DNA of 64,000 nucleotides from Eonycteris spelaea. Taxonomy: Eukaryota > Chordata > Mammalia > Chiroptera > Pteropodidae. How positions within the stretch are numbered: position 1 is the first letter of the stretch; each line of letters opens with the position of its first letter. The DNA lies in contig PUFA01000224.1 in the NCBI GenBank assembly GCA_003508835.1, positions 2,232,001-2,296,000 of the forward strand. Direction: 5' to 3'. A model generated the notes under the pieces. It searched no databases. It was not told the DNA's origin and saw only the letters and a list, made by a program, of their open reading frames with translations. Below are positions 37,930 to 47,904 of this stretch, piece by piece. Both the position numbers and the translations under genes were made by a program.

Positions 37930-38110
37930 TTTTTTTTTTGTCATAGCACTTGTTGCCTTCTAACGCATTATACAGTATACTTATGCCTGTTTGTTACCTA
38001 TTTCTGTGAAGACAGGGATCCTGATTTTGTTCACAAATATACCTCAAGTGCCTAGAATAGTGCCTGGTACATAATAGCTAGTATTTGTTGTGTAAACTAA
38101 TAAATGTGAT
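37930..38110 (+). repeat. L2 LINE 3' end, sense
   Basis: TCATAGCACTTGTTGCCTTC, GAAGACAGGGATCCTGATTT, AGTGCCTAGAATAGTGCCTG and GTACATAATAGCTAG, then a decayed tail. Canonical L2 3' order. Confidence 0.75.
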
Positions 38111-38150
38111 ATAATTTGTTTTAAAAATAGAGCAGACCATGTACTTTTCT

Positions 38151-38188
38151 GTGTGTGAGAGAGAGAGGGAGAGAGAGGAGGGAGGGAA
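38151..38188. repeat. (GA)n/GGA-rich purine tract
   Basis: TGTGTGAG followed by an almost pure GA, GGA and GGGA run. Confidence 0.9.
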
Positions 38189-38280
38189 TGAACAGGAAAA
38201 GTCCTGGGTGGAGGTTACTAAACTGTTCCTTTTTAGGATGGGACTAGTTATTAACAGTGGTCAAGGGCCAGGGCCGGGAT

Positions 38281-38385
38281 TAGAGTGAGGCAAGCTAGAC
38301 ACCTTGAAGCACTCACTTCTCGTGAGTGCTGACATTTCACTGACCTTTCTGCTTGTCCCCTACGTGTGTGGCTTGCCTCACTCTA
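38281..38385. repeat. Nested inverted repeat (two perfect stems)
   Basis: Outer arms TAGAGTGAGGCAAGC (38281-38295) and its exact complement at 38371-38385. Inside, AGCACTCAC (38308-38316) and GTGAGTGCT (38322-38330) form a perfect 9-bp hairpin with a 5-nt loop. The text at the left (GGGCCGGGATTAGAGTGAGG) resembles a hAT-type repeat terminus, so a palindromic DNA-transposon relic is a likely origin. Confidence 0.85.
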
Positions 38386-38399
38386 GTCTCAGAGCTTAG

Positions 38400-39144
38400 A
38401 CATTCTCTTTATTTTTATGTTATTTGAAATTTCATAGTTTCAGTCATAATCTGCGTTAGTGTTGATTTCAAAATTCAGAGGAATGAAAAAGGAAACTAAA
38501 GCAAGTTAATTTTGAGATCTCTTAAAAATTACAAAGATTTTTTTTTGTCTTTAAAGTGAGAAATTAAGACTGAAGAATTGTTTTCCTCATTTTCTTGAGG
38601 ACCAGAGTTAATCCCTGCTCTATAATGTTGTGTTGGGGTAAAGCAAAATTCACTCGTTTAGGTCCCAGGTGTAGTTTATTACACCAAAGCAGTGAAGCAA
38701 TAGGTCATATCCGACATCACCATCAATATAAGAGTCTATGTAGGACGATATCAGTACCACTTTACTCTTGAAGTTGCAGGACTGCTTTAAGTAGTGTTCT
38801 TTTGTGATCTCAAAATGACTTTCAGGTGTGTGCCTCCTAAGTTTCACGTACTTGATTTCGGGTCACTCACTTTGGTCATCCAATTATAGCACAGAGGCCT
38901 GTGTGGTTGTCTTTCGGTCCATGGTCAGGGGACTGCGTACAGCAGCACTGTTGCTCTGAATGGTTCAGGCTGCCACCCAAGTCACTTAACTCACTGATGG
39001 GGGTGCCTTAAGCAGGAGCATGTGCTTCCTAAAAGTGTGAAGGATGATCACGGACCCTTGTGCAGAGAATGAAGGGATATAGGTTATTGGATCATTTGTC
39101 TTTATATAATCATTTTTCTGTGAAGTGATGGAAATTGCATTCTG
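38400..39144. other. Intron 3' portion, nothing recognised
   Basis: Unique-looking. A 65-codon antisense frame at 38650-38847 has no protein character. Confidence 0.5.
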
Positions 39145-39150
39145 TTGCAG

Positions 39151-39256
39151 GAGCATCAGGAGAACATTCTGGGTAACACCATGCAGAGTGTGATTGCTCT
39201 GCTCAACAATCTGGTCACCTGCAAAGATTCGAATATGAAGCTACTTTATGAACAGG
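39151..39256 (+). CDS. ULK4: ULK4 internal coding exon, C-terminal ARM/HEAT-repeat region
   Basis: This 106-bp exon is open only in the frame starting at its first base; the other two frames hit stops within about 45 bp. It encodes 35 residues plus one base: EHQENILGNTMQ, then SVIALLNNLVTCKDSN, then MKLLYEQ. The pattern of aliphatic residues and a central LLNNL is that of an ARM/HEAT helical repeat. I recognise it as ULK4, roughly residues 1030-1065 of about 1275 (position estimated from memory). The human protein has, I believe, Ala where this one has Thr in NNLVTCK. The acceptor is TTGCAG with a modest pyrimidine tract. The donor is strong (GTAAGTG at 39257-39263). The exon enters in phase 0 and leaves in phase 1, so skipping it would shift the frame. 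It is the only complete coding exon found in the window. Confidence 0.92.
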
Positions 39257-39639
39257 GTAAGTGCTTCTTAGAATTCATCTTCAATTCTATTGAGTTTTGC
39301 CTTTTTTAAGTGTTCACATCTTGCATAGTGGGAAATCAAGAAGTACTATTTAAAGTTGATCCGTTAACATAGATGTTTAAGTATCTGTAAATAATAGTGT
39401 TTCTAGCAACAAGGGGAAATGCGGTTAGATTGTGATAGTTTCCCTACATTAATTCATTCTCTTTCATGGCACAAAGTCAGTAGGCACTGCTCAAAGGTGA
39501 TAGACCGATAAATAGAAGTATAAGGTAGTATTTAGATTTATTGCTGCTGATCGAAATAAAAACATATATGGTCAAAAGCATCTTGTAAAATGAATTAATT
39601 GGGTTGAGGGTGGCTTTACTTTACATCTTACGCGTGTCT

Positions 39640-42290
39640 GCAATATTACAATTTAAAACAATCTCCCGCATTATGAGTGTCCCCACCAGCAGGTACGTTT
39701 GTTATCAATGATGACCCTACGTTGACACATCATAATCATCCAAAGTCCATAGTTTACCTTAGGGCTCACTCTCGGTGTTGTATATTCTGTGGGTTTGGAA
39801 AATGTATAATGACATATATTCATCATTATAATATCATACAGAGTATTTTCACTGCCCTAAAAATCCTCTGTGCTCTGCCCGTTAACCCCAACCCCCGCCA
39901 CCACTGGTCTTTTTACTGTTTCCATAAGTTTTTTCTTTTTTAGAATGTCATACGGTTGGAATCGTACAGTATGCAGCCTTCTCAGATCGGCTTCTTTCAC
40001 TTAGTAATATGCATTTAAGGTTCTTCCATGTCTGTTTATGGCATTTCTTTTTAGCACTGAATAATATTCCATTGTCTGGACATACCACAGTTTATCCATT
40101 CTCTTGCTAAAGGATATTTTGGTTGCTTCTAAGCTTTGGCAGTTATGAATAAAGCTGCTATAAACATCTGTGTGTAAGTTTTTGTATGGACATAAGTTTT
40201 GAATGCCTGTTTGTAAATACCAAGTAGTATGATTGCAAATTTTATGTTAATCATTCAGTTTTATAAGGCCTGTGACTAGATGATGATTATTTTGCATACT
40301 GATGTCCAGTTCCTGCACCATGTGTTTGAGAGACCACCTTGTTCCATTGTATTGCCCCTGCTCCTTTGTCAGAGATCATTTGACTATATTCATGTGAGCC
40401 TATTTCTGGACTCTCTATTTTGTTCTATTGATCTATCTGCCTTTTTTTTTTCACCAACACCACACTGTCTTGATTCCTGTAAGTCTTGAAGTCAGGCATC
40501 ATCAACCCTCCAACTTTGATCTCCTTCAGTGTTGTTATCTATTCTGGACTTTTGGGTTTTTATATAAACTTTAGAATCATTTTGTCAATATCCATAAAAT
40601 AACTTCTAGGATTTTGGTTGCGATTACATCGAATCCCAAGTTGAAGCCAAATGGAGAATACCGTTTAAGACTTTATCGGGACCTTAAACAATAGATGCCT
40701 TACGCCTTTCTTATGAAGTTTAGCTCTTCCCAGGTGTTTTCTTTTTTCTTGCTATTAGAAATAAGGAATTTTCTGCCAATATATCTTCCAGTTATTTTTT
40801 AGTGTGTGTTTGAAAGTTTTTGGTTTCTGTTTAAGTTGTACATAAGTTAATTCTCTGATTATTTTTAATAGTAGTGGTATTTCAAATCATTCTCCTTAGT
40901 TTTCCAGTTATATAATAATAGCTATTATAAATAGTGATAGTCTTTCTTCTCAATTTTTTAATTCCACTTTTTCCTTTTTGTTGAATGGAAAGATTCAAAG
41001 AGAATGAGATGGAAGATCTTGATATTACCTCAGAATCTTTTTTTGGTTTAGAAAGTACTCATGTATTTTTAATTTTATCTCTTGAAATCAAGAGTAAATA
41101 ATGACTTGTCAAATGCTTTTTTAGCATCTCTGGAAATAATCAAATGATTTCTCTCTGATCCATGTAATAGATTATATTTAATAGATTATGTAGTGTTAAG
41201 CTATCCTAGTGATAGAGGTACAACTACACTTAATCGTGATATATTATTCCTTAATTGTGTTACTTAGTATGTTACTTAGTTCTTGCTAATATTTTTTTCA
41301 GGCTTTTTCATTGCCATTCACAGTGATTAGTCTGTAGTTTTGTTTCTTGTTTTTGGTAGAATACTTCTTTGCTAGATTTCGGTGTTAACACTGAATTGCT
41401 TCTTCGAAATAAAAAGGAAGTTTTTTCTTTTTCTGTGTTTCTGAATCAGTTCTAGACTCACTAAAATTACCTATTCCTTAAAAGTTTGATAGAATTTCCT
41501 CTGGCTGGTACTGTTTCTAGGAGGTATAGTGTTGGTGGTCATTGCTTGACACCTTTCTCTAATTCTACAATGATAACCTTTTTATATTTTGTCATCAGTT
41601 TTAATCATATTTCCCAGAAAGTTTTCATTTCATACACACTTTCAAATCTTGCTGTAGAGTTGGACAAAGGTTTTCATAATTGTTTTATTTCCCTAGGCTT
41701 TAGCAATTATCTCCCCATTACTATTTCTTATATATTTGCATTTTTGTGTTTTTAGTGGGTAGTTAAGATAATCATTTTACTGATTGTGTGTGTGTCTGTG
41801 TCTCTCTGTGTGTGTGTGTGTGTGTCTGTGTGTGTCTGTGTGATTATTTTAGACCAGTTTGGGATTTACTTATTAGTCCTACTTTTATCTCTTAATTTAT
41901 TACTCGTGCATTTATTTGTTTTATCATTCATTTTCTAAGTTTTGAGTAAAGGTTCTTATTTTATTTATCTCTCTTTTAAATTATTAAAAATATTTAAAGC
42001 TCTGAGTTTTTAAGTATTGCCTCACCTATGTCTTACTCAGGATTCTGATCTGTCTCGCTTCTATCATTTTTGTTTTCCACATATATTTCAATTTTGGTTT
42101 ATGTTCCTTCATTGAGTCAAGAATGTTTAGGAGTGAGGATATATTTTGCTTTATTAATTTTGTTATTTCTAGTTTTATTGCACTTTGATCAAATGTTGGC
42201 AGTACTATTTCTACTTTTTAGGATTTATTGAGGTTTCCTTGCACCTAACATATGGTCAGTTTTCATGATTTATTATATACACTTGAAAAG
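39640..42290 (-). mobile_element. Long old L1 LINE, antisense (3' region through ORF2)
   Basis: Continuous reverse-complement L1: GAATGTCATACGGTTGGAAT, ATTTAAGGTTCTTCCATGTC, GAATAATATTCCATTGTCTG, CAGTTATGAATAAAGCTGCT, TTGTTCTATTGATCTATCTG, ATTCCTGTAAGTCTTGAAGTC, then ORF2 text through TGCACTTTGATCAAATGTTG near 42180. About 2.65 kb with no intact ORF. The element most like it is at 60345-61300. Confidence 0.85.
41786..41843. repeat. Interrupted (GT)n microsatellite
   Basis: GT dinucleotides interrupted by CT steps, lying inside the antisense L1. Confidence 0.95.
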
Positions 42291-42299
42291 GTGCCTATT

Positions 42300-43260
42300 G
42301 GCTTTCTTCCATGACAGTGACTGATATGAACATGCCCTCCCACCATAAATAACAGTGAAACTCAACAAAATCGTGAAGCAGTTGTTTTCAGTCATTGATA
42401 AACAGGCAGGATAGGGCTGTAATCTTGTGAAAAGGGAAACACATGAGGTGAACCTCATGTCACTCTGGGATTTTTTCTTACCTTGGGGAGGGAAGCAGCG
42501 TCCAAGCAGAATTTCAGAGGTGTTGCTGGGCTGGGGGTAGAGTTCAGTATTCAGGGGTGTAAACTGGTGAGCATTCATGGGGTAGAGTGTGAGAGAAATG
42601 TTGCAAAGAGGGTTAGGTTCCAGAAGTCTACATGCAGGTTTCCCACAGGTCCTTGGTGAGGGCTGGGCTGCACTTGCACAGAGAAGGATTCTGTTAGGCC
42701 TAGCAGAGGATAGAGCTATGCCATAGGGCTGAGAACTGAACCGAAGTAGCAGAAATCATGCAGTGATAGGAGATGTAGGAATTCCAGCCTAGCTAGTGGA
42801 GTGTTAAACCTTAGGTTTAAACCATGTCCTAGGACTAAGGATGAAGCCACTATAGACCTGTCCTAACAAGGAATAAAACTTACGTTCTTCAGGGTCAAAA
42901 GATTCACAAGGAATTTAAGTGCCCACCAGAACAAAAGTCAATGCTATTTATAAGATAACAGTATAATCCTGACTCTTTACAACATGTTATCTACGATGAC
43001 CAGTGTACAACCAAAACTGAATAGACGTGAAAAAGAAAGTGGAAAATGTGACCCATAATGTCAATTTAAACAACGCTCAAGATTCCCCAATGTTGGAATT
43101 ATCAGACTGGGCTTTCTAAACAACTATTATAAATCTCTCCAATGCCAGAAAGAAAAGATGGTCATAATATGTGAAGGGGGAGGGAATTTCATCAGAAAAG
43201 TGGACTTGGTAGACAAAAGAACCAAGTAGAAGTCTAGAACTGAAAAGTACAATTATTTAT
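42300..43260 (+). mobile_element. Old L1 5' UTR-like sequence, sense
   Basis: Purine-rich text with the ancient-L1 5' region order near the right end: GGAAAATGTGACCCATAATG, CTCAAGATTCCCCAATGTTG, ATCAGACTGGGCTTTCTAAA, and CAACTATTATAAATCTCTCC. It lies head-on to the preceding antisense ORF2, so it is either a separate insertion or part of an inverted one. The left half is less certain. Confidence 0.6.
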
Positions 43261-43264
43261 AGCT

Positions 43265-44080
43265 GAGTTGGTTTCTCGGTCTCAGAAATTTGGGCTCTAA
43301 CTTTTCATTATGAAAAAGAGTTGTCTCTGTTATTTTTAATCCAGGCTAATGGTACTGCTGACATAAAATTTGAGCAAAAACTTTGGTAGTTTTCTGTAAA
43401 TCTTATTGATGATTATTCTGTTTAAACAAAAAAATACACCCATGAATCCCTTCAAAACATTCTTCTCACGTGGGCTGAGAATCAGGATATTGTGAAGTAA
43501 TGCCTATAAGATTCTTAGCAGTTCTATTTGCCAATTGAGAGAGTGGATGAGGAGTCTGTTGCCTGAAATTGACATTTTAGAGGTTGCACCTGTGGCCTGT
43601 AAAGCATTGGATTACGTGGCTCAGGCCAAATGAAGGTCAAAGTCCTAGAAGCCAGGAGTTTAGGGAATTGAGAAGTCAGGCGTGGAAGGATTGTCTATGA
43701 GGTGATGGAGCTGGCTACTGAAGTTTTGTGTTCAATGGACTGTTAGAGCTGGAGATTCAGAAGATGCACAGGTGGGTCACCATGAAGCTCTTGAAGCTCA
43801 AGTTCAAGGGCCTCATTTACACAGGGGAAATTTTACCTTCATAGTTTTTTTCTTATAGTCCACCCTCCCACCCCCGCCCACTCCAAGTATATAAGCTTCA
43901 GTTCTCATAATACCTGCTTCCATTCTAGGTTTTATGAAGTGGCAATCACAGAAATAATTATGGCAAGAGTAGTGTTAGGGTAACATCAAGCTCAGGGAAT
44001 AAAGGGGAGTGATTTAGTGGTCTGAGGGTGATGGCATTTGGGAGAGAGGAAGCAGGTGGTACAGACTGTTGATCTGAGAT
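43265..44080. other. Unassigned intronic sequence
   Basis: Nothing recognised. Runs of GAAGTCAGG-type purine text may be an old repeat. Confidence 0.4.
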
Positions 44081-44084
44081 TTAC

Positions 44085-44287
44085 TAAACTAAAGCCTGTC
44101 ACCTGGCTGCTTGCTTTTACAATGAGTTTTTATTGAAACATAGGCTTGTCCATTTATTTGGATGTTGTCAGTGGCTGGTTTTTCTTGTGTAATGGCAGTT
44201 TAGAGTAGTTGAGACAAAGACTGGATGGTCCCCAAAGCCTAAAATATTTACCGCATGGCCTTTTAAGAAAGTTTGCCGACCCTTGGT
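44085..44287 (-). mobile_element. hAT-Charlie-type non-autonomous element, antisense
   Basis: Antisense copy of the family at 46374: TTTTTATTGAAACATAGGC, CAGTGGCTGGTTTTTCTTG, AAAGCCTAAAATATTTACCG, CCTTTTAAGAAAGTTTGCCG and ACCCTTG. Left terminus worn; no clear 8-bp duplication. Confidence 0.75.
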
Positions 44288-45370
44288 CTAGAAGCGCCAC
44301 GTGAGAAAAGGTATCCGTCACTTGGAGGGTCTGCTGTGAAAACAGGGCTCTAGAAGAGCAGTTCCAGGTAGAGCAGGAAGGTGAAGCTGTGTAGATGAGA
44401 GGTTGGCGTTGAGGGGTTCTGTTGATGACTGGCAGTGAGCTCCAGATGTCACAGTGGAAGGGGTTCAGAGGTTGGGAATGGATGGGCCATGGCCTCTGAA
44501 AGATGTGTCAGTCCTTTTGCTGTAGAGACTGTAGGAGACTGCCAGTGACCTGGGAGTCCTGAGCTGCTTGTGAGTAGCGTGAGTGAGAGACAAAGGGCAC
44601 GATGCGTCCAGGTGGTCGCAAGGCTGAGGACAGTGGTCCGGCTGCACGTGTGGGGTGAGGAAGGGTAGTGGGCTTCTAGGAGGACACAGAGGGTGGGAGC
44701 TCCTTCTGGCCCCTGCTAGTGGAGGTTAGAGGGGAGGGGAGGGACAGGGTGGCCTGCAGAGCAGTCTGATTCCAGCCTCCAGAGATGAGCACCAGATCTA
44801 ACTTGCCATCGTACTCTGCTTCTCTCCAAACTTCTTGGCTATTAATTATGTGGGCTGATTTTTTCCAAAGTTGGTAAAGATCTGATGGGCTGTTTATAAA
44901 CCCAGAGCATATTAGATTCGGTGGAGCCTGGCCACATGAAGAGCACTGACAACCTGCCACTGTAGGGGCTTGAATGTATGTGGTTGTTTGAATGGAGTCT
45001 TCTCGTTAATCATTATTTTGGATCAATTCTGGTTCAATCAGTGGTTTATGTATTCATTAGTTTTCATAGAGAATTAAATTTTCTATTCGAAACATAGAGT
45101 TAGTCCTAACATTGGTACTTTAAAAATCACCCCAGTATAAGTGAGCTGTAACGTGGATGGACTAGTGACAACGATGGTTCCTGCCTTTCGGTGCCTCGTG
45201 ACGGCACCGTGTCAGGTCGGTGTCAAACTGCGTTTCCTCCCCAGGTGAGGCACTCACAGCAGAGGGGTGAATTCTAAGGCACACATTTCCCCCCCACCCA
45301 CATTCGATTAAAATCAGTCCATCGACCACTGCCATGCACGTGGTGGCCTGGCGTGGTGCTTGCTGCTGGC

Positions 45371-45500
45371 ACATGCGCGTCGAACCTTGCAGAACGGGCG
45401 GGAGCTGGCGGTCAACCAGAGGGAAGCCGAGCGGGCGCTGCGGCGGTGCCCGCCTCCCCGGGGCTCCAGTGCGGCAGAGTGTGGAGCAGCGGGGCCCTGA
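45371..45500. promoter_or_regulatory. CpG-dense patch, candidate regulatory DNA
   Basis: About 15 CpGs in 130 bp, with GC-box-like GGGCGGG at 45396-45402 and a GAGCGGGCGCTGCGGCGG core. The surrounding intron is CpG-poor and AT-rich. It is too short for a formal CpG island. It may be an intronic promoter or enhancer, or an unrecognised young GC-rich repeat. Confidence 0.35.
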
Positions 45501-45803
45501 GGGCTGAGTTGGAAAGTGAGAAGAGTCAGCCTTCAGATGGAAGGAACCTTTTAGAAAACTTAAGCCAATTCATTTTACTTATAGTTCCCTTTTTTTTTCT
45601 GTACAAAGGCAACATATGAGAAACATCACGTCAAAGTCAGTCTCACAGCCCTTGCATTGAGCGTAAGATGAAGTTCTGAGTGATAAAGCATGTGACAGAA
45701 TGGAATTGGCAGCCTTTTTTTCTTATTGGTGCATAAAATAATGATGTTTAGACTCAAGTGTGGTGGGTAATGTCCGTAAGGATGTCTGCCACCTGGGAGG
45801 CAT

Positions 45804-45849
45804 GCCACGAAGTACACAAACCTATAGCCATGAAGTACACAAACCGATA
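45804..45849. repeat. 23-bp imperfect tandem duplication
   Basis: Two 23-bp units (45804-45826 and 45827-45849) sharing GAAGTACACAAACC and differing at two positions. Confidence 0.9.
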
Positions 45850-46165
45850 AGTAGTCATCAACATATCATCAGCATGCAACTGCACTATATAATTCAGGTA
45901 CTTTGCCCAAATATTTTCATTTTTAAATGAACCATTTAGGGAAGGAATTATAAAACAAAGAAAGACCTTTTGTTTATATTTGAAAAACATCAGCGCTATT
46001 AACATTTTAAAACTGGCTGCCGGCTTGTCCCTGCGCAATGACCTTTCCATAATGGATATTAATTCCAGCTTCAGTGTTACCAGCAGAGCTGTCAGAATAA
46101 TGGATTTACATGACACACTGCAGCGGCCAAAAAACTGTAGCTCCATCCAAAGAAGCATTTAAAAA
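45850..46165. promoter_or_regulatory. Candidate conserved non-coding element
   Basis: Smooth, non-repetitive text with homeobox- and bHLH-like words (TTTAAAACTGGCTG, GGATATTAATTCCAGC, ATGGATTTACATGACAC) that lacks the decay typical of the surrounding repeats. It carries a 134-codon antisense frame (46158-45754) that matches no protein I know. Conservation is a guess from texture only. Confidence 0.25.
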
Positions 46166-46365
46166 AATTATTCGTCCCCTTCGGTTTATGGTGTGTCAGA
46201 AATCAAAATACTCATTTCTTACTAGGTTTATTTAAAAACTGCCCAAAGTGGTGTTTACTTGAGAGATTAGAAAATCACTATGAGATTGTTTGGGCTTTGA
46301 AAGTATACTGATAGCTATCTTAGATTTTTTTTTTTACATTTTTATGAGTAACATTCAAAATAATG

Positions 46366-46373
46366 TTGTACAG
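46366..46373. repeat. 8-bp target-site duplication, left
   Basis: TTGTACAG, identical to 46585-46592. Confidence 0.85.
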
Positions 46374-46584
46374 GAGGGGTTGACAAACTTTGCCTGTAAA
46401 GGACCAGGTAGGAAGTATTTTAGGCTTGTAGGACCACGTGCTCGTTGTCACTATTACTCCATACTGCCAGTATAAGGGAAGCGGCCATAGAGAACCCATA
46501 AATGAATGGGCATGACCTCATTCTAATAAAATTTTATTTACGAAATGAGGTGCCAACCCAATGGCCGTGGTTTGCCAGCCCCTA
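46374..46584 (+). mobile_element. hAT-Charlie-type non-autonomous DNA transposon
   Basis: 211 bp, starting GAGGGGTTGACAAACTTTGC and ending TTTGCCAGCCCCTA, giving imperfect terminal inverted repeats. Inside are TGTAAAGGACCAGGTAGG, AAGTATTTTAGGCTTGTAGG, AAGCGGCCATAGAGAACCC, AATGAATGGGCATGACC and AATAAAATTTTATTTACG. The flanking 8-bp TTGTACAG direct repeat is the hAT hallmark. Family (MER20/MER58-like) named only loosely. Confidence 0.9.
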
Positions 46585-46592
46585 TTGTACAG
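46585..46592. repeat. 8-bp target-site duplication, right
   Basis: TTGTACAG, identical to 46366-46373. Confidence 0.85.
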
Positions 46593-46809
46593 TAACTCAG
46601 ACTCTCAAAAGCTACTCTCGATTTTCCATAAGTCAACACATTTGTAAAATTTAGTTGTTAAACTATAATTCGATTCAAACAGAAAATTACATATAAATAA
46701 ATACCTTAAGAAAGAGGCTGTGTCTTCACAGTAGCATGAAGACACAAAGAAGAAATGGAAAATTTATCCCAAGAGTCAAATCTAAAAATTAAGTCTTTCT
46801 ATGCCTCTA

Positions 46810-47165
46810 TGCCGATTAGCCTTGGCCAGATAATAAATCATCTCAAAGCTAAGTGACTAAAATAAGTCATTTATTTGCTCACTCCTTTGTGGGTCGGCAA
46901 CGTAGCCTGGGTCCTGGTGGTGTTGTCTGAGCTCACCGGTGTGCCTGGAGCCTCTGTGGGGCTGGGGGGCCTCCCATCGAAGAGGTTCACTCAGGCTTCT
47001 TCACGGGGTGGCAGCATTCAGGAGGAGCCTGAGAGGAAGCCAGCTGGAAGGCCCTGGCCACCCGGGTTTGGGAACGTGATGTCACTTCCGTCACATTCTG
47101 CTGGCCTAAGGAAATCACTCATCTGGCCTAGTTCAAGTGGCCACCGCTTGATGACACGCTGCAGT
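46810..47165. repeat. Ancient medium-reiterated mammalian repeat
   Basis: Phrases AATAAGTCATTTATTTGCTC, TGTGGGTCGGCAACGTAGC, GTGATGTCACTTCCGTCACA and TTCTGCTGGCC match a common old mammalian repeat with a CACTTCCGCCATATTC zone. Family name uncertain. A 108-codon frame at 46875-47201 is carried by it. Confidence 0.55.
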
Positions 47166-47236
47166 GGATGTGTGGCCATTCAATCTACTACAGTTACCTA
47201 GAAGTTTTGAATTAGAACTTAATACGGCTGGTGCCC

Positions 47237-47395
47237 TAGGGGTCGGCAAGCTGTTGTGTAAGGAGCCAGACCTGGCATGTTTAGGCTTCATGGGGCCATC
47301 GTCTCCATTGCAACCACTCGGCTCGGCTTTTGTGGCACAAAAAGAGTGGATGAGCATGACAGTATTTCAATAAAAATTTATGTATAAAAACAGAT
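47237..47395 (+). mobile_element. hAT-Charlie-type element, truncated
   Basis: Starts TAGGGGTCGGCAAGCTGTTG, then GTAAGGAGCCAGACCTGG, TTTAGGCTTCATGGGGCC and, at the right, CAATAAAAATTTATGTATAA. Same family as 46374 but missing the right terminus. Confidence 0.75.
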
Positions 47396-47414
47396 CACTT
47401 CCCCCCCCGATATA

Positions 47415-47900
47415 GTTCATTCAGTCTCTCAACAAATACTTGTCAGGCATTGTTCTAGGTGCAAGGAACATAGCAATGAACAACACTGATAAAAAAAACC
47501 CTCTGTCTCGTGGAGCCTACATTCTGGTGGAAAAAATAAACAACAAAATAAATGAATAAGAAGGTTATGTTAGACACCGTTAGATGTTACGTGATAGTAA
47601 GGCTGAGGAAAAACAGGAAGGATGAGGTTGAAATACTACCTTGGCAGCCAAGGAAGGCCTCACTGTGAAGGTAAGGTTAAGCAAAAGCTTGACGAGGGTG
47701 AAGAAGCATGCCATGCAGATACCTGTGGGGAGGTGGGCCGAGAGCAGCAAGTGCAAAGCCAAGGTGGGATTATGCCTGGCACGTCGAGGGAACGGAGGGG
47801 AGGCCACCGTGGCCGCAGGGGGAGAAACACTGGGAAGAGCAGGGGGAGAAGTCAGAACTGCTTGGTGCCCTCAAGGTCATTTTCGTCAAAGCTGTAAAAG
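47415..47900 (-). repeat. L2 LINE, antisense, including 3' terminus
   Basis: Reverse-complement L2 in order: CTCAACAAATACTTGTCAGG, CATTGTTCTAGGTGCAAGG, GTGGAGCCTACATTCTGGTG, GGAAGGCCTCACTGTGAAGG, CATGCAGATACCTGTGGGG, and GCAAGTGCAAAGCCAAGG. This is the best-preserved L2 of the window. Three overlapping + frames here are repeat-derived. Confidence 0.85.
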
Positions 47901-47904
47901 CATT

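Larger units (their letters stand above)
19..39150 (+). other. ULK4: ULK4 intron (39,132 bp, phase 0)
   Basis: Bounded by a GTAAGA donor at 19 and an acceptor ending TTGCAG at 39145-39150. The protein reads continuously across it, so I expect no constitutive exon inside. It holds LINE, SINE and DNA-transposon relics plus long unique stretches, listed separately. No convincing nested host gene is seen on either strand. Confidence 0.8.
44290..46360. other. Unassigned intronic sequence with two candidate regulatory patches
   Basis: No named repeat. It contains a CpG-dense patch (45371-45500) and an AT-rich non-repetitive stretch (45804-46165), both listed separately. Confidence 0.45.

Noticed and set aside
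45754..46158. 134-codon antisense open frame as a gene
   Set aside because: AT-rich, no recognisable domain, no splice or promoter context. Kept only as a conserved-element candidate.
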